From Phoenix dactylifera (Eukaryota; Streptophyta; Magnoliopsida; Arecales; Arecaceae): a stretch of DNA of 64,000 nt. Positions 1 through 11,481 of the stretch are shown piece by piece (the first letter of the stretch is position 1; every line of letters starts with the position of its first letter). Made by a program: the position numbers and the translations under genes. The notes beneath the pieces were generated by a model. The model was not told the origin of the DNA. It ran no database searches and saw only the letters and a program-made list of their open reading frames with translations. The stretch is from contig NC_052397.1 in the NCBI RefSeq assembly GCF_009389715.1, positions 11,047,595 to 11,111,594 of the forward strand, given 5' to 3'.

Positions 1-2656
1 AGTGAGATAGCTGCGTGGTTTCCATCATGCCACTACAGAAAGAATTTAAGAAAGTAGCTGTAGAGAAAGCAACCGCAATACTATGGCCACTTTTGGATCG
101 ATATACAGGCGAGGCAAGAGTGGATTGACCGAGGATGAGATGCGCATACCAATGAATTTTCAGCTTTGCAAACGAAACGAGTTGAAATACTTATTTCCGT
201 GATTGAAGGCTGATACATTCAGCCATAATATATTTACACATATCTTATGTAAAAGGAAACTAATCCTATCCTAATGGAGAATGAATTTGTTCTACTTGAA
301 AGTACTGTAATGTATGAGGAATTAGAATTTGAAGCTTTAGCTCATCAGGAAATAAAAGCCAAAGACGATATAATGGAGCCCTAGAATTCATTGACTGAGG
401 CATTATAACAGTGACACTGATAAGGTTGCAGCAAACTAAATTATCGAGGGATGTTTCAATCTAGTCGATGTTTGAGATTGTCGATTAGAGCGAGCTAGAG
501 AAAATTGCTAGTGAGATTGGTAAATACTTACTGATATTAATTCCTACTGATATTAATTCCCGATCATTTTTGCAGGAGTACAGGGTGAAAATATAACAAC
601 TTTATAGAACTAGTCGTATTATGACCAGAGTTGGAGGGCAACTTTCTTGAAGCATGCTTTCAAAGTTTTCCTATTTGATTCGTATACCATATGCTGGGAG
701 ACAACATGATAATGTAAGGGTCAATTCAGCTTGGTAACCAACATTATGAATGATCAAAGATTCTCATGTAGATTATGAATAGTATACGTCTCAATGCTAT
801 ACAAAAAAATGGCTAAAAAATCAAAGAAGTGGTGAATTCAATATAAAAATGAAATAACTAATAATATTATATATTATCTAGTAAGAAGTTCCATAAGAGT
901 TTTAACGAGTAAGCCGATATAGATAATGATATTTCACTATGATGGATTCCATTCTACCAACCTTTTCATAATTTTTTAGTTTTTCCACTCTTCTTGGAAA
1001 ACTTTGGATTCTAGTTCACAGGTTTCTCCAAGAATTGTACCTTTCAGCAAATGTCAGTCAACTCTATATCGAAGGACTCGATTTGGTTCCCTCTGACTAG
1101 CATTGAGGATTGTGAGCCTAATCTGCCAAGGGATAGGTCGAATGATGAAGAATGATGGTGTCGAACCCATTAATATAAAGATAGTCGGATCTCTATAGAT
1201 GCCGAAGATCCTTTGAGTGATATGCGGACCATTTCAGTACACAAAAGTATTCAATGAAAGGAAACATGGAAGAAGTATTAAGCTTGAAAAAAATAGAAAA
1301 GATATGAGTAGATTACCAAAGCGATACTTCAATAAAAAGGGAATAATAATCGATCGGCAAATTGGGATTATGACTTCGCAGATACTGATAGTATGATGAC
1401 AGACATCCCCTTGGCCTCTTGATTATACACCAACAAGATGTCAAGGGCATTATGTACATCTCATCTCAGCAATGCAGCAAGCGGCTAAGAGCAAGTGTCG
1501 CATGGATCATGCAGAGGAGGGTCATGGGACTTTTGCTGAATTGGATAGAGTTATGGCCGTGATAAATTTCATCTAGTGAGAAAGCATAGTTTGAAGTAAG
1601 AGGGTTCGGTCATGGTGTTGATAAGCAGGCTGAAAGCTTAGGACCTGACCATCACACAAGATGAATGGTTGGCAAGAGTAGGTCAAGTGATTTAATCGGT
1701 CTCCAAGATATTCCTAAAGTATAGAAGACCATATTATAGGCCGAAGTGAAGAAGGACGACCAATGTAAGATATTTGAATAAGCTAAAGTTGAAAAAATAT
1801 GATTATTAGCCTAGCAATTGTCAGGCAACCATGCTGGCAAACATGAATAGTGATGGATAACTGGTGTCATATATTAAAACCATCAGAGTGTGCAATTATT
1901 ATCTATTAGTATAAATAAGTAGAAATTGTACTTTGTAATAGACCTTCTACAATCAATTTAATGCATTTTATCTTATTTTAGTCTGCCATATTTTCTACCT
2001 TAGGAGTAAGAGTAACTTAACTTTCAATATAGTAGCCCAAAGCTACATTCTTATCGTAGCCTGTCGCTATGCCTCTCTATTGTAGCCTAGCGCTATATCC
2101 CTTATCTATCAACATTGAATGGTGGTGTGAAAGTGGTAAAAATCTACAAAGGTCAAACATATGGACCTACGCTACTCTCTAGCATCCTAACTTTGATCAG
2201 TTTTTAGCTGATCCGACATTAGTGGTATGCTTGCATGCACCAACTCGCACTACTTGGCTTGTCACCATTCTTTTCTACTATATCTAGATGGAACTTCATC
2301 GGTGGACCCTGCAACATGTCTAGATAGAACGTAAAGAGCACCAACAATTATATATATTATATTAACTTTTTGTTATGCATATTATAATAGTCATTATGTC
2401 AAAACTGTTATTGATTGTATATATAATATAATAACTATTATTTGTCTAACAATGTGTGACATCAAAGTTTTGCTATTAATATAATTTTTACAATGGTAGT
2501 GTAATAAAATATGTACATAAAATAATGAAAGAATAATTATGGTAATTTCAAATAACTATTTGTTTAATGTTTTCTCTTTTTTTTCCTCAGAAGGTATAAG
2601 CTTTGACAGAGAAAAAAGTGTTAAAAATTTGAAATTTTAACTAATATTTAATTTAA
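1..2656. other. Degenerate intergenic DNA
   Basis: No reading frame of useful length and no recognisable protein motif was found on either strand. The stretch mixes moderately GC-rich patches (about 1040-1700) with AT-rich ones (2340-2650), as expected for old decayed transposon sequence. A short local repetition of the words 'tagcccaaagctac' and 'tagcctagcgctat' lies near 2030-2100. No element ends or target duplications could be assigned. Confidence 0.5.
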
Positions 2657-2696
2657 ATACACTACAGCAAAAATAATTTTTTTCGACTCTTAACTT

Positions 2697-2975
2697 TTGA
2701 TGTAAAAGAAAAGTGTCGATAATTTGATCACTGTGTCAAAATTTACCGACGCTTTTTAGTAGCGTCAGGAATCAGGATGAATCCGAATTACGTAATGCTT
2801 TTGAGCGCCGTGAGAATCCTAAAGCATCGTCAAAAGCCTAGGCTACGACAACACGATGCTTTCTGAAAGCGTCGTCACAGGCCATTCGACTATGCTACGC
2901 TAAGACGATCGGAGGTACCACAGACATCTGCCCTCCCGCAGAAGTGCGACGACGCTTTAGAAAGCGTCATTGGAA
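2697..2975. repeat. Left subterminal repeats of the CACTA-like element
   Basis: The core word (c)gacgcttt, or its complement aaagcgtc, recurs about eight times in 280 bp: for example ttaccgacgctttttagtagcgtc near 2744, aaagcatcgtc near 2822, gatgctttctgaaagcgtcgtc near 2854, and gacgctttagaaagcgtc near 2951. Several copies form short palindromes. The same word recurs at the opposite end (15790-16025), which ties the two ends together. Confidence 0.65.
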
Positions 2976-3075
2976 GCCACTTCCAACCCACCCCGCCCCA
3001 CCCCCCAGCCCCCACCCCAATAAATCCCTAACCTCTCCCAATCCCTAACCCCTCTCTCCCCCTCCCCAGCAAAGC

Positions 3076-3921
3076 ATCCCAGCGAGCAATGCTCGGCAAT
3101 GGCGGCCACTGAGGCAACGCTGGCGCCCGAGAAGCACGTCCCAAGTCCGAATCCCTTCTCCAATTCCTCAACCGCACCGAGCTCCCCCTCCTCCTACGCC
3201 GCCAGGAACCCCACCCCTTCTTCTCCGAGTCAGAGCTGACAGTATTGAAAGGGGTGCGCTCGAAGACGGCTCCAGCGTTCTGGCCGCTTATGCGCCGGAT
3301 CTCGCGCCATTAATGTCCGTTGAGGTATGGTTTGGGGTTGGTTCTTTCTCTGTTTTGAATGCTTAACCCTGCTTCCCAGAATTACAACTGCCAGATCTGC
3401 CTCTCTCCTTCCTTTTCTTCTTCGATCGCTCTCCCTGCTTTCCAGGTTCACGCCGTCTTCGGCTTTTCTTGACTTGGATCTTGAGCTTGATGAGCTCTCC
3501 AACCCCTCCATCGGCTCTGTCTTCCTCCTCCTCTAGCATTGCAGCAACACGCGGCGAGGACCGGCGCTTGGTGGATCCGACCGCCGCGATAAGAAGACAG
3601 CGAAGAAGGATGCCGTGCCCTCCCTGGTCTCAGGTTGGGTCTTGTGCCCCTTTTCCTTTTCTTTTTGTTTTACCTGTTCTTGGATCAGTTATAGATGAAG
3701 TTTTGCTTGAGATCTGCTTAGCATCGCTTTTAAGTTTTCATGTTTGTTTCCTGCTGTTTGGCTGCCAAGATAAGGGTTTGGAGAAAATGGGAATGAATAG
3801 CCTCATCAACCTCACCTCCAAAGCCGAGATCCACTATGAGGGCGTCCACGTCTCCATCAACCTCCAGCAGTCCACCATTGCCCTTCAGAATGGTACGCCA
3901 CTTTTGATTCTCATGATATAG
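3076..3921 (+). pseudogene. Captured host exons, including an LSM14/decapping-5-like fragment
   Basis: This GC-rich block differs sharply from its AT-rich surroundings and reads like host gene exons. Near 3787-3893 the translation gives a stretch reading SLINLTSKAEIHYEGVH and then INLQQSTIALQN. This matches the core of the LSM14 (Sm-like) domain of plant DCP5/RAP55 decapping factors, which act in P-bodies. The fragment ends at a splice donor (AATG|gtacgc) where the family is expected to have an exon junction. Upstream, an ATG at 3099 opens a 46-codon frame, and the 3100-3310 segment looks like a different, unidentified coding exon. Because the block lies inside the ends of a CACTA-like element, it is best explained as transduplication. 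No full domain is present, so no function is expected. Confidence 0.6.
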
Positions 3922-4022
3922 TGGATGTAATTAAATGGAGTTGGATTACTTTTATTTATTTATTTTTTTTTTTTTTAGAATTCTGTACCTCATGGAGACA
4001 GAGGGGCAGCAACAGAAACAAA

Positions 4023-4031
4023 TAATTTTTT
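4023..4031. repeat. 9-bp target site duplication, left copy (MULE)
   Basis: TAATTTTTT directly abuts the left inverted repeat and is repeated exactly after the right one at 15742-15750. Confidence 0.9.
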
Positions 4032-4111
4032 GGGAAAACTAATCACCGGTCCAGTGTTGGACCGGAGTATAAGGAATAGTCCCTGTTGACCGAAAATGAA
4101 ACTCCCGGTCC
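4032..4111 (+). repeat. MULE left terminal inverted repeat
   Basis: 80 bp, matching the reverse complement of 15662-15741 with one mismatch (fourth base, A versus G). It contains an internal palindrome, CCGGTCCA-gtgt-TGGACCGG, near 4046-4065, so each repeat can itself fold into a hairpin. Confidence 0.92.
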
Positions 4112-4234
4112 CGAGACTCACGAAACCATAATTTCCGGTCCCTGAGAGGAGAAATGTCCAAGAAAATTTGCCGAATATGCTCCGATTCAGTATTTTGAAG
4201 GCGGGAAATGGAGACGTTTGGAGTTTCTATATTC

Positions 4235-4765
4235 CCTGGCCAACGGAAGAGGAGATTCGGTTTGAAGGCGGGAGGAACAATGTCGTTTGGAGTTCTTTCG
4301 AATTTCCTGTTCGCGTGGCCAACGGAAGGCGGGAGAGGAAGACCGTTGGAATTCCAGAGAAGACTTTGGAGCTCCACAAGCATTCTGCTCTGTTCTTTGA
4401 GGTTCCAACGGACTGTAGGGCAGTCGAGGGCCAACGGAAGGCTTTTTGGTTTGATGTCCTTTGTTCTTTGGAGCTCCACAAGCATAGTTTTCTGTTCTGT
4501 CAGGTTCTAACGGACTGTATGCTTATCGGCCCAGCCAACGGAAGGATTTTTAGAGCAAGACCTCTATTCTTTGGAGCACAAGCATAATCCTCTGTTTTTT
4601 CAACGGACTGTATGCTTATCGGGAGGCCAACGGAAGGCTTTTTAGAGCAAGACCTCTGTTCTTTGGAGCGACACAAGCATAGTCCTCTGTTCTTTCAACA
4701 GACTGTATGCTTATCGGGGGGCCAACGGAAGGCTTTTTGGTTTGAAGGCGGGAGAAGGTGTGGGG
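4235..4765 (+). repeat. Subterminal CCAACGGAAGG repeats of the MULE
   Basis: Imperfect units of about 80-110 bp, each containing CCAACGGAAGGCTTTTTGG or a variant and 'caacggactgtatgcttatcgg', recur at about 4242, 4318, 4432, 4534, 4628 and 4721. They precede the mudrA start. Short reading frames here on both strands share the same repeats and are not genes. The array probably belongs to the promoter or transposase-binding region, but this is inferred from position only. Confidence 0.7.
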
Positions 4766-5055
4766 AATTAACTTAACTGTTTTCCATCTTATTTCGTTTT
4801 GCCATAGGGTGTGGGGAATTAACTTAACTGTTTTCTTTGTTTATGAATGCCTTGTTCTGCTCCAGTGTGCCATCTTCTTCCGTTTTGCCTTAGGGTGTGG
4901 GGAATTAAGATCAGGTGTGCCTCTAACTTTGTTTTAACAGAGATATTTTGCTGATGTGCCTCTGATTCTGCACTCTTCGTCTGACTTTGTTATAACAGAG
5001 TTGAGCTCCAAGAATTGTCGCCAAATCATTTGTGCTGATCCCTCCTATTTTCATT

Positions 5056-7440
5056 ATGATGGCTTCAAAGAACAGTAGTAGCCCGGTTTTGATGGCCATT
5101 TGTTGTTACGGTAGCGAAGCTGTTATTATTTCCATCTGTGAGGACACAACTCTTGATCAAATATTCAAGGAAATAGTGGAAAGGTGGAGACATTTATCTT
5201 CTACAATGATAGAAATTAAGTTTTATATTCCAAACAAATCTAGAATGCTTGTTACGCTCATGAGCGATAAAGATGTTCATAACATGCATCAAATACATGT
5301 GAACTTAAATGCGGCAGTGATCGAGATGGTTGTTACTCATTCTCCAAGCTTGATCGAAGCTGCTGATGTGGTAATCAATACCAGGTATTCCATATTTGAA
5401 ATTTTATTTTGTTCATTTGAAGCTAAAAGAACATTAATAAGTGTGCTGAAATTATGTTTATCGTTTTGTATGGACAGTGGCTCATCCCATGGTGCTGAAA
5501 TTAGTTGGAGATCCAAAAATATTTCAAAGAGTAGCTCAAGTAATTTTGTCCAAGTTGTTAAAGAGACGAAAGCTGCAATTGAAGAGGAAGGAAGTCAAAG
5601 AAATTCATTGGATGCTTGGAAAAGTTGTATAGAGGGCGTTGGTCAGGAGTTCAGGAATGTCGAAACTCTTCGTGACAGCATTCGCAACTTTTGTATCGCA
5701 AATTGCAGAGATTTTGTGTTCATGAAGAACGATCGTGAGCGAGTTACTGTGGAATGTGCATATGAAGAATGCGAATGGCATATCCATGCTTCTCGACTTG
5801 GTAATGGTGAAAAGTTTGCAATTAAAAAAATGAACGGTAACCATACATGTGGAGGAGGGATGCAAGTCCGGTCGCATCCGAAGGCTTCAAAACGTTGGGT
5901 TTCGAACATTGTTAAAGATAAACTTCAAGATATGCCATTATATAAGCCGACTGACATTGTAAAAGATATTCGTCGGGAATATGGTGTTCAATTGCCGTAT
6001 CATCAAGCTTGGCATGGTAAGGAGCTGGCTATGAAGGAGATTTATGGTGATAGATCGCTATCTTATGACCGAATTCGGTGGTATTGCGACGCCATTGTTC
6101 AAACCAACCCCGGCAGCATTACAAAGTACGAAACAATTGAAGGTCGATTTAGACGTCTGTTTATTTGTTTTCATGCTTCACTATTGGGTTTCATAAAAGG
6201 ATGTCGACCTCTAATTTTTATGGATGGGACATTTATAAAACATAAGAATGGGGGTGTATTGCTTGGCGCCACTGCCAAAGATGGCAATGATGATATGTTT
6301 CCTATAGCTTATGGTGTGGTAGATACAGAAACTGATGAGAACTGGGAATGGTTTTGCCAGATTTTCAAAGAAGCTATTCATAGTTGCAGTGCGTATCATG
6401 GTCAAAAGTTCACATTTATGACAGATAGACATCAGGGAATTATTAAATCGGTGCCGAAGTACTTTCCTGGTTGCTACCACTCATATTGTATTCGTCATGT
6501 GAAAGAAAACTTCAAGAATCAGGTTTGCATCATAATATTGTAAATAATTTTAAGTAGAAAGTATCTAAGTAATATACCATCCGGTATGTCTGATATTTAA
6601 TTGTGATCGCAGGTGCTTGTCCATTATCGTGCAGCTGACAGAAAGAGGCTGCTTGATTTAGTAAATGCTGTTGCGTATACTCCAAGGCTTAATGTTTTTC
6701 AAAAGCTAATTGGGAAGCTTACATCAGAAGCCCCTGGTGCTTCCACCTTTCTCCTACATGCCAACCCCGAGCATTGGGCGAACGCAATTTTTCCAGGTCC
6801 ACGCTGGGGCACTATGACATCTAACGTGGCTGAGTGTTTTAATAGTTGGATCTTGGAGGCTCGTCATCTGCCTATCCCTCATATGGTTGACCATATCAGG
6901 CTTCAAATTATGTAGATGATGCATGAACGGCGTAATCAAGGATATAGCATTCAAACCCACCTATGTCCAGATGCTGAGAAAGTGTTACATAAAAATGCAG
7001 AAGATGGTCGGAGATTATCCGTGTTTACGTCCAACATAATGATATATGACGTAAAGGATACAAACTACTCATGCAAAGTTGACCTCCAGAATTGCAGCTG
7101 CTCTTGTGGCGAGTGGCGAATCTTCGGCATGCCATGTAAGCATGCTTGTGCTTGCATCGAGAAGGCCGGCAGATCCTTGTACCAATTCACTGACATTTGG
7201 TTCCAAGCTGAATTGTATAAAACAACATATGCCGAAGCAATTAATCCAATTCCTGATATTAAGGAGCCGCACAGTGCATCTGAAGAGATTCACATTCTAC
7301 CCCCTATGAAAAAGACACGTCCTGGCAGGCCTAAAAAGAAGAGAAGACTTTCTCAAGTTGAGTTAGTACGTGATATGAGATGTGGACGATGCGGGAAGCT
7401 TGGGCATAACAGAAGGACATGTAATGAGGTCATACTGTAA
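5056..7440 (+). pseudogene. mudrA: MULE transposase (mudrA-like), one in-frame stop
   Basis: This encodes the DDE transposase that cuts and joins MULE ends. Three exons are inferred: 5056-5384, 5478-6522 and 6613-7440. The introns, 5385-5477 (93 bp) and 6523-6612 (90 bp), have GT-AG borders and the exons join in frame to 733 residues. Intron 1 is a multiple of three with no stop, so retaining it would not break the frame. In order there is a MuDR-type N-terminal zinc DNA-binding region (about 5660-5860), the MULE DDE core with Asp at 6223 (MDGTFIK), Asp at 6424 (TDRHQG) and Glu at 6832 (NVAECFN), a SWIM zinc finger (CSCGEW...MPCKH, 7099-7160), and a C-terminal zinc knuckle (CGRCGKLGHNRRTC). 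The frame starts at paired ATGs at 5056/5059. A TAG at 6913-6915 removes the SWIM finger and zinc knuckle; downstream sequence stays in frame, so this is a single recent lesion. Confidence 0.88.
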
Positions 7441-7474
7441 ACAATATGGTGCTCTACTATACATTGAAGGTATG

Positions 7475-9510
7475 GAACACCTTTGGCACACCCTTGGCAC
7501 ACCTTTTGCACACCCTTGGCACACCTTTGGCACACCATTGCATACAGTTTCAATCCCATGGCACGCCATGGCACACCCTGTATTCTTATTATAAATGCCA
7601 TTATACACCATGTTTTTAATAGAAATCTGAAGAAGAAAAAAAACATCGCTTTAAGCTCTGTGCACACAGTTACCTGTTACCTGCTTCTCTGCACACAGTT
7701 ACCTGTTACCTGCACTCAGATATGGTTTCTGTGCACACTTAAAATTTAAGCAATCTGATTTTTTTCCCTTTACTTATCTGGTACTTTCAGATTCTAGATG
7801 GTCTAAAAGTAGTGCAATTGCAATGGCCAAATGCTTATCGATGGTGCAGTCGAGAATGTATGCCTAACCTTTCATGTTTATGTTTCTTTTTCTTTGCCTT
7901 TCTAATTTATGCTGCAAGTTCACATTACTTATATTTAGTAAATTTTTCCATTGTCGTCGCAGATGGGGAAGGATGTGGTGACATTGTAGTAAAGGAAGAC
8001 CTTTTGAAGTAAAGGAAGTTGATTGTTGATGTTGTCAACTAATACAAATTTTGGATTATTTCAGAATTTATCAATGTGGAATACTATTAAGTTCCTTTTT
8101 CATATTAATTTGTTGATGTTAGCTGATGCTATGCCTTTTTGGGTGGCTGATTTATGTGGAGAGACCTTCTGTTGACTGGAATTGTTCAGAGGAAGCTTTT
8201 TTTTAGGGCTAACTACAATATTTGATCTATAAACATGGTGTGTCATGGCACACCATGGAACAGTTTCAGATCCCCTGGCACAGCAGTTTTGCTTGGTTCA
8301 TTAAGCTTGAAACATACTAAACAAACCATGGCACACAGTAAATTAACCCCCAAACACAGTTTTCTGTTCTGTCTACACAGTTTATCGTTTACTGCACACA
8401 GATATAATTTCTGTGCACACAGTTTATCGTTTATTGCACACAGATATGTGCCATGTGCACACAATTTATTGCAGATAGATATGATTTCTGTGCACAAAAT
8501 ATACCCACCCCGTACATCTCCAAGTGAAGGTTTGTCAAAGCTGCGCGGTTAAATAAAAAGGTGTGTGATAATTTATGTGCACACAATATAATGCCATCAT
8601 TCACACCCTTGGCACACCTTTCGCACATCCTTCATTTTTTATCTACTTTGTCAGTATTATCCTTTAGTGTGGTACTCCACATCATCTAGTTATTTCAGTC
8701 AAATGGACTTGCATGGAGGCACTCCTTTTGCACACCCTTGGCACACTTTTCGCACATCCTTGGCACACCATGGCATACAATTTCAATCCCAGGGCACGCC
8801 ATGGCACACTATGTATTCTTATTATACATGGTATTATACACCATGTTTTTCTAAAAGCTAAGTGAAAAAGGAAAAAAGAACACCGCTTTTAATTCTCTGC
8901 ACACAGTTACCTGTTACCTGCACTCAGATATGGTTTCTGTGCACACTTAAAACTTAAGCAATCTGATTTTTTTCCCTTTACTTATCTGGTACTTTCAGAT
9001 TCTAGATGGTCTAAAAGTGGTGCAATTGCAATGGCCAAATGCTTATCGATGGTGCAGTCGAGAATGTATGCCTAACCTTTCATGTTTATGTTTCTTTTTC
9101 TTTGCCTTTCTAATTTATGCTGCAAGTTCACATTACTTATATTTAGTAAATTTTTCCATTGTCGTCGCCGATGGGGAAGGATGTGGTGACGTTGTAGTAA
9201 AGGAAGACCTTTTGAAGTAAAAGAAGTTGATTGTTGATGTTGTCAACTAATACAAATTTTGGATTATTTCAGAATTTATCAATGTGGAATACTATTAAGT
9301 TCCTTTTTCATATTAATTTGTTGATGTTAGCTGATGCTATGCCTTTTTGGGTGGCTGATTTATGTGGAGAGACCTTCTGTTGACTGGAATTTAAGCTTTT
9401 TTTTTTGGGCTAACTACAATATTTGATATATAAACATGGTGTGCCATGGCACACCATGCAACACAGTTTCAGATCTCCTGGCACAGCAGTGTTGCTTGGT
9501 TCATTAAGCT
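7475..9510 (+). repeat. Tandem duplication of a ~1.2-kb segment with GGCACACC clusters
   Basis: Two copies lie head to tail, about 7475-8660 and 8720-9510. Each starts with runs of 'ttggcacacc' and 'ttttgcacaccc', then 'gtattcttattata', then a 450-bp block (about 7690-8245 and 8895-9450) that is nearly identical. The conserved block includes a splice-acceptor-like tract 'gtactttcag' and a 66-67-codon frame (7812-8012 and 9017-9220) with few differences. The frame has no recognisable domain. Its conservation reflects the duplication rather than selection, as far as can be seen by eye. Confidence 0.8.
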
Positions 9511-9589
9511 TGAAACATATTTAACAAAGTTAAGTTAAGGATTCCGATTTATGTAGAGTATGGCGCATACTCGATTAAACTGAAAACAC

Positions 9590-10800
9590 ACTTAATTAAC
9601 CTTGGCACATACTAAATTTATCCCCAAACACAGTTTTCTGCTTTTTGCACACAGTTTAACGATTACTGTACACAGATATGTGCCATGTGCATACAGTTAA
9701 GTTAAGCATTTCCTAATATGTAGAAATAATGGAATCAGTTACAAGAACGTCGTACACACTTATTATTGTAAGCCTATTGTATGGCGCATACTCGATTATG
9801 CTTGAAGCACGCTTAATTAACCTTGGCACACACTAAATTTATCTCCGAACACAGTTTTCTGCTTTTTGCACACAGTTTAACGATTACTGCACACAGATAT
9901 GTGCCATGTGCACACAGTTAAATTAAGCATTCTGCTCTGTGCACACAATTTATCGATTACTGCACACAGATATGTGCCATTTGCACACACTTATTATTGT
10001 AAGCCTAGAGCATGGCACATACTCAATTAACCTGGAAACATACTTAATTAACCTTGGCACACACTAAATTTATTACCGAACACAGTTTTCTGCTTTTTGC
10101 ACACAGTTTATCGATTACTGCACACAGATATGTGCCATGTGCACACAGTTAAGTTAAGCATTCTGCTCTGTGCACACAGTTTATCGATTACTGCACGCAG
10201 ATATGTGCCATTTGCACACACTTATTATTGTAAGCCTAGAGCATGGCACAAACTCAATTAACCTAGAAACATACTTAATTAACCTTCGCACACACTAAAT
10301 TTATCCCCGAACACAGTTTTCTGCTTTTTGCATACAGTTTATCGATTACTGCACACAGATATGTGCCATGTGCACACAGTTAAGTTAAGCATTCTGCTCT
10401 GTGCACACAGTTTATCGATTACTGCACACAGATATGTGCCATTTGCACACACTTATTATTGTAAGCCTAGAGCATGGCACAAACTCAATTAACCTGGAAA
10501 CATACTTAATTAACCTTCGCACACACTAAATTTATCCCCGAACACAGTTTTCTGCTTTTTGCACACAGTTTATCGATTACTGCACACAGATATGTGCCAT
10601 GTGCACACAGTTAAGTTAAGCATTCTGCTCTGTGCACACAATTTATCGATTACTGCACACAGATATGTGCCATTTGCACACACTTATTATTGTAAGCCTC
10701 ATGGCACATACTCAATTAATCTGGAAACATACTTAATTAACCTTGGCACACAGTTTATCGATTACTGCACACAGATATGAGTATGTGCACACAGTTTATC
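9590..10800 (+). repeat. 231-bp tandem repeat rich in GCACACAG
   Basis: The marker 'gctttttgca' occurs at 9641, 9861, 10092, 10323 and 10554, giving periods of 220, 231, 231 and 231 bp. Each unit contains two copies of 'cacacagtttatcgattactgcacacagatatgtgccat' (as pieces) and the palindrome TGTGCACA. The units are nearly identical, pointing to recent array expansion inside the MULE. Short frames here are by-products. Confidence 0.92.
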
Positions 10801-10976
10801 GTTTACTGCACACTAATATTAGTCATGTGCACACAGTTAAGTTAAGTTCTTAATGATTGTGATCAAGCAAAACATGGATGATTGTCAGTTTATCGTTTAC
10901 CTCCAAACAGAAGGGCCCAAAACATCTGACTGTCATGGCCTTTGGAACACAAACAAAGATGTTCTCCATTTTGCAC

Positions 10977-11350
10977 ACACTTACAATATGAACGACAGTT
11001 TCAATACTATCTGATTTTTGACCTGTACTTCCCATGGCACAAAATCATATGATAGCGGCACGGCATGGCACAGTTAACATATGTCTATTTTATAAATCAC
11101 TTACAATATGAACGACAGTTTCAATACTATCTGATTTTTGACCTGTACTTCCCATGGCACAAAATCATATGATAGCGGCACGACATGGCACAGTTAACAT
11201 ATGTAACTAGACATTTTATAAATCACTTACAATATGAACGACAGTTTCAATACTATCTGATTTTTGACCTGTACTTCCCATGGCAGAAAATCATATGATA
11301 GCGGCACGGCATGGCACAGTTAACATATGTAACTAGACATTTTATAAATC
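10977..11350 (+). repeat. Three tandem copies of a 120-126-bp unit
   Basis: Units start with 'ttacaatatgaacgacag' at 10981, 11101 and 11227. They differ by a 6-bp insertion and a few substitutions. Each includes 'cccatggcac' and 'cggcatggcacag', so the GCAC word family continues from the previous array up to the 3' end of the Ulp1-like gene. Confidence 0.9.
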
Positions 11351-11481
11351 ATTACAACCAATTTAGAGCACGACAAGATAGACAATAATGCCAATCATCT
11401 CAATAATACAAATGTATTCATCATAACTGTCTCATTGTTACATTACACAAAAAAAGAAAATGTAGGAGTAGGTTGCCTGCT

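Noticed and set aside
9590..10800. CRISPR-like regular repeats
   Set aside because: The periodic units have no unique spacers; this is a eukaryotic tandem array inside a MULE.
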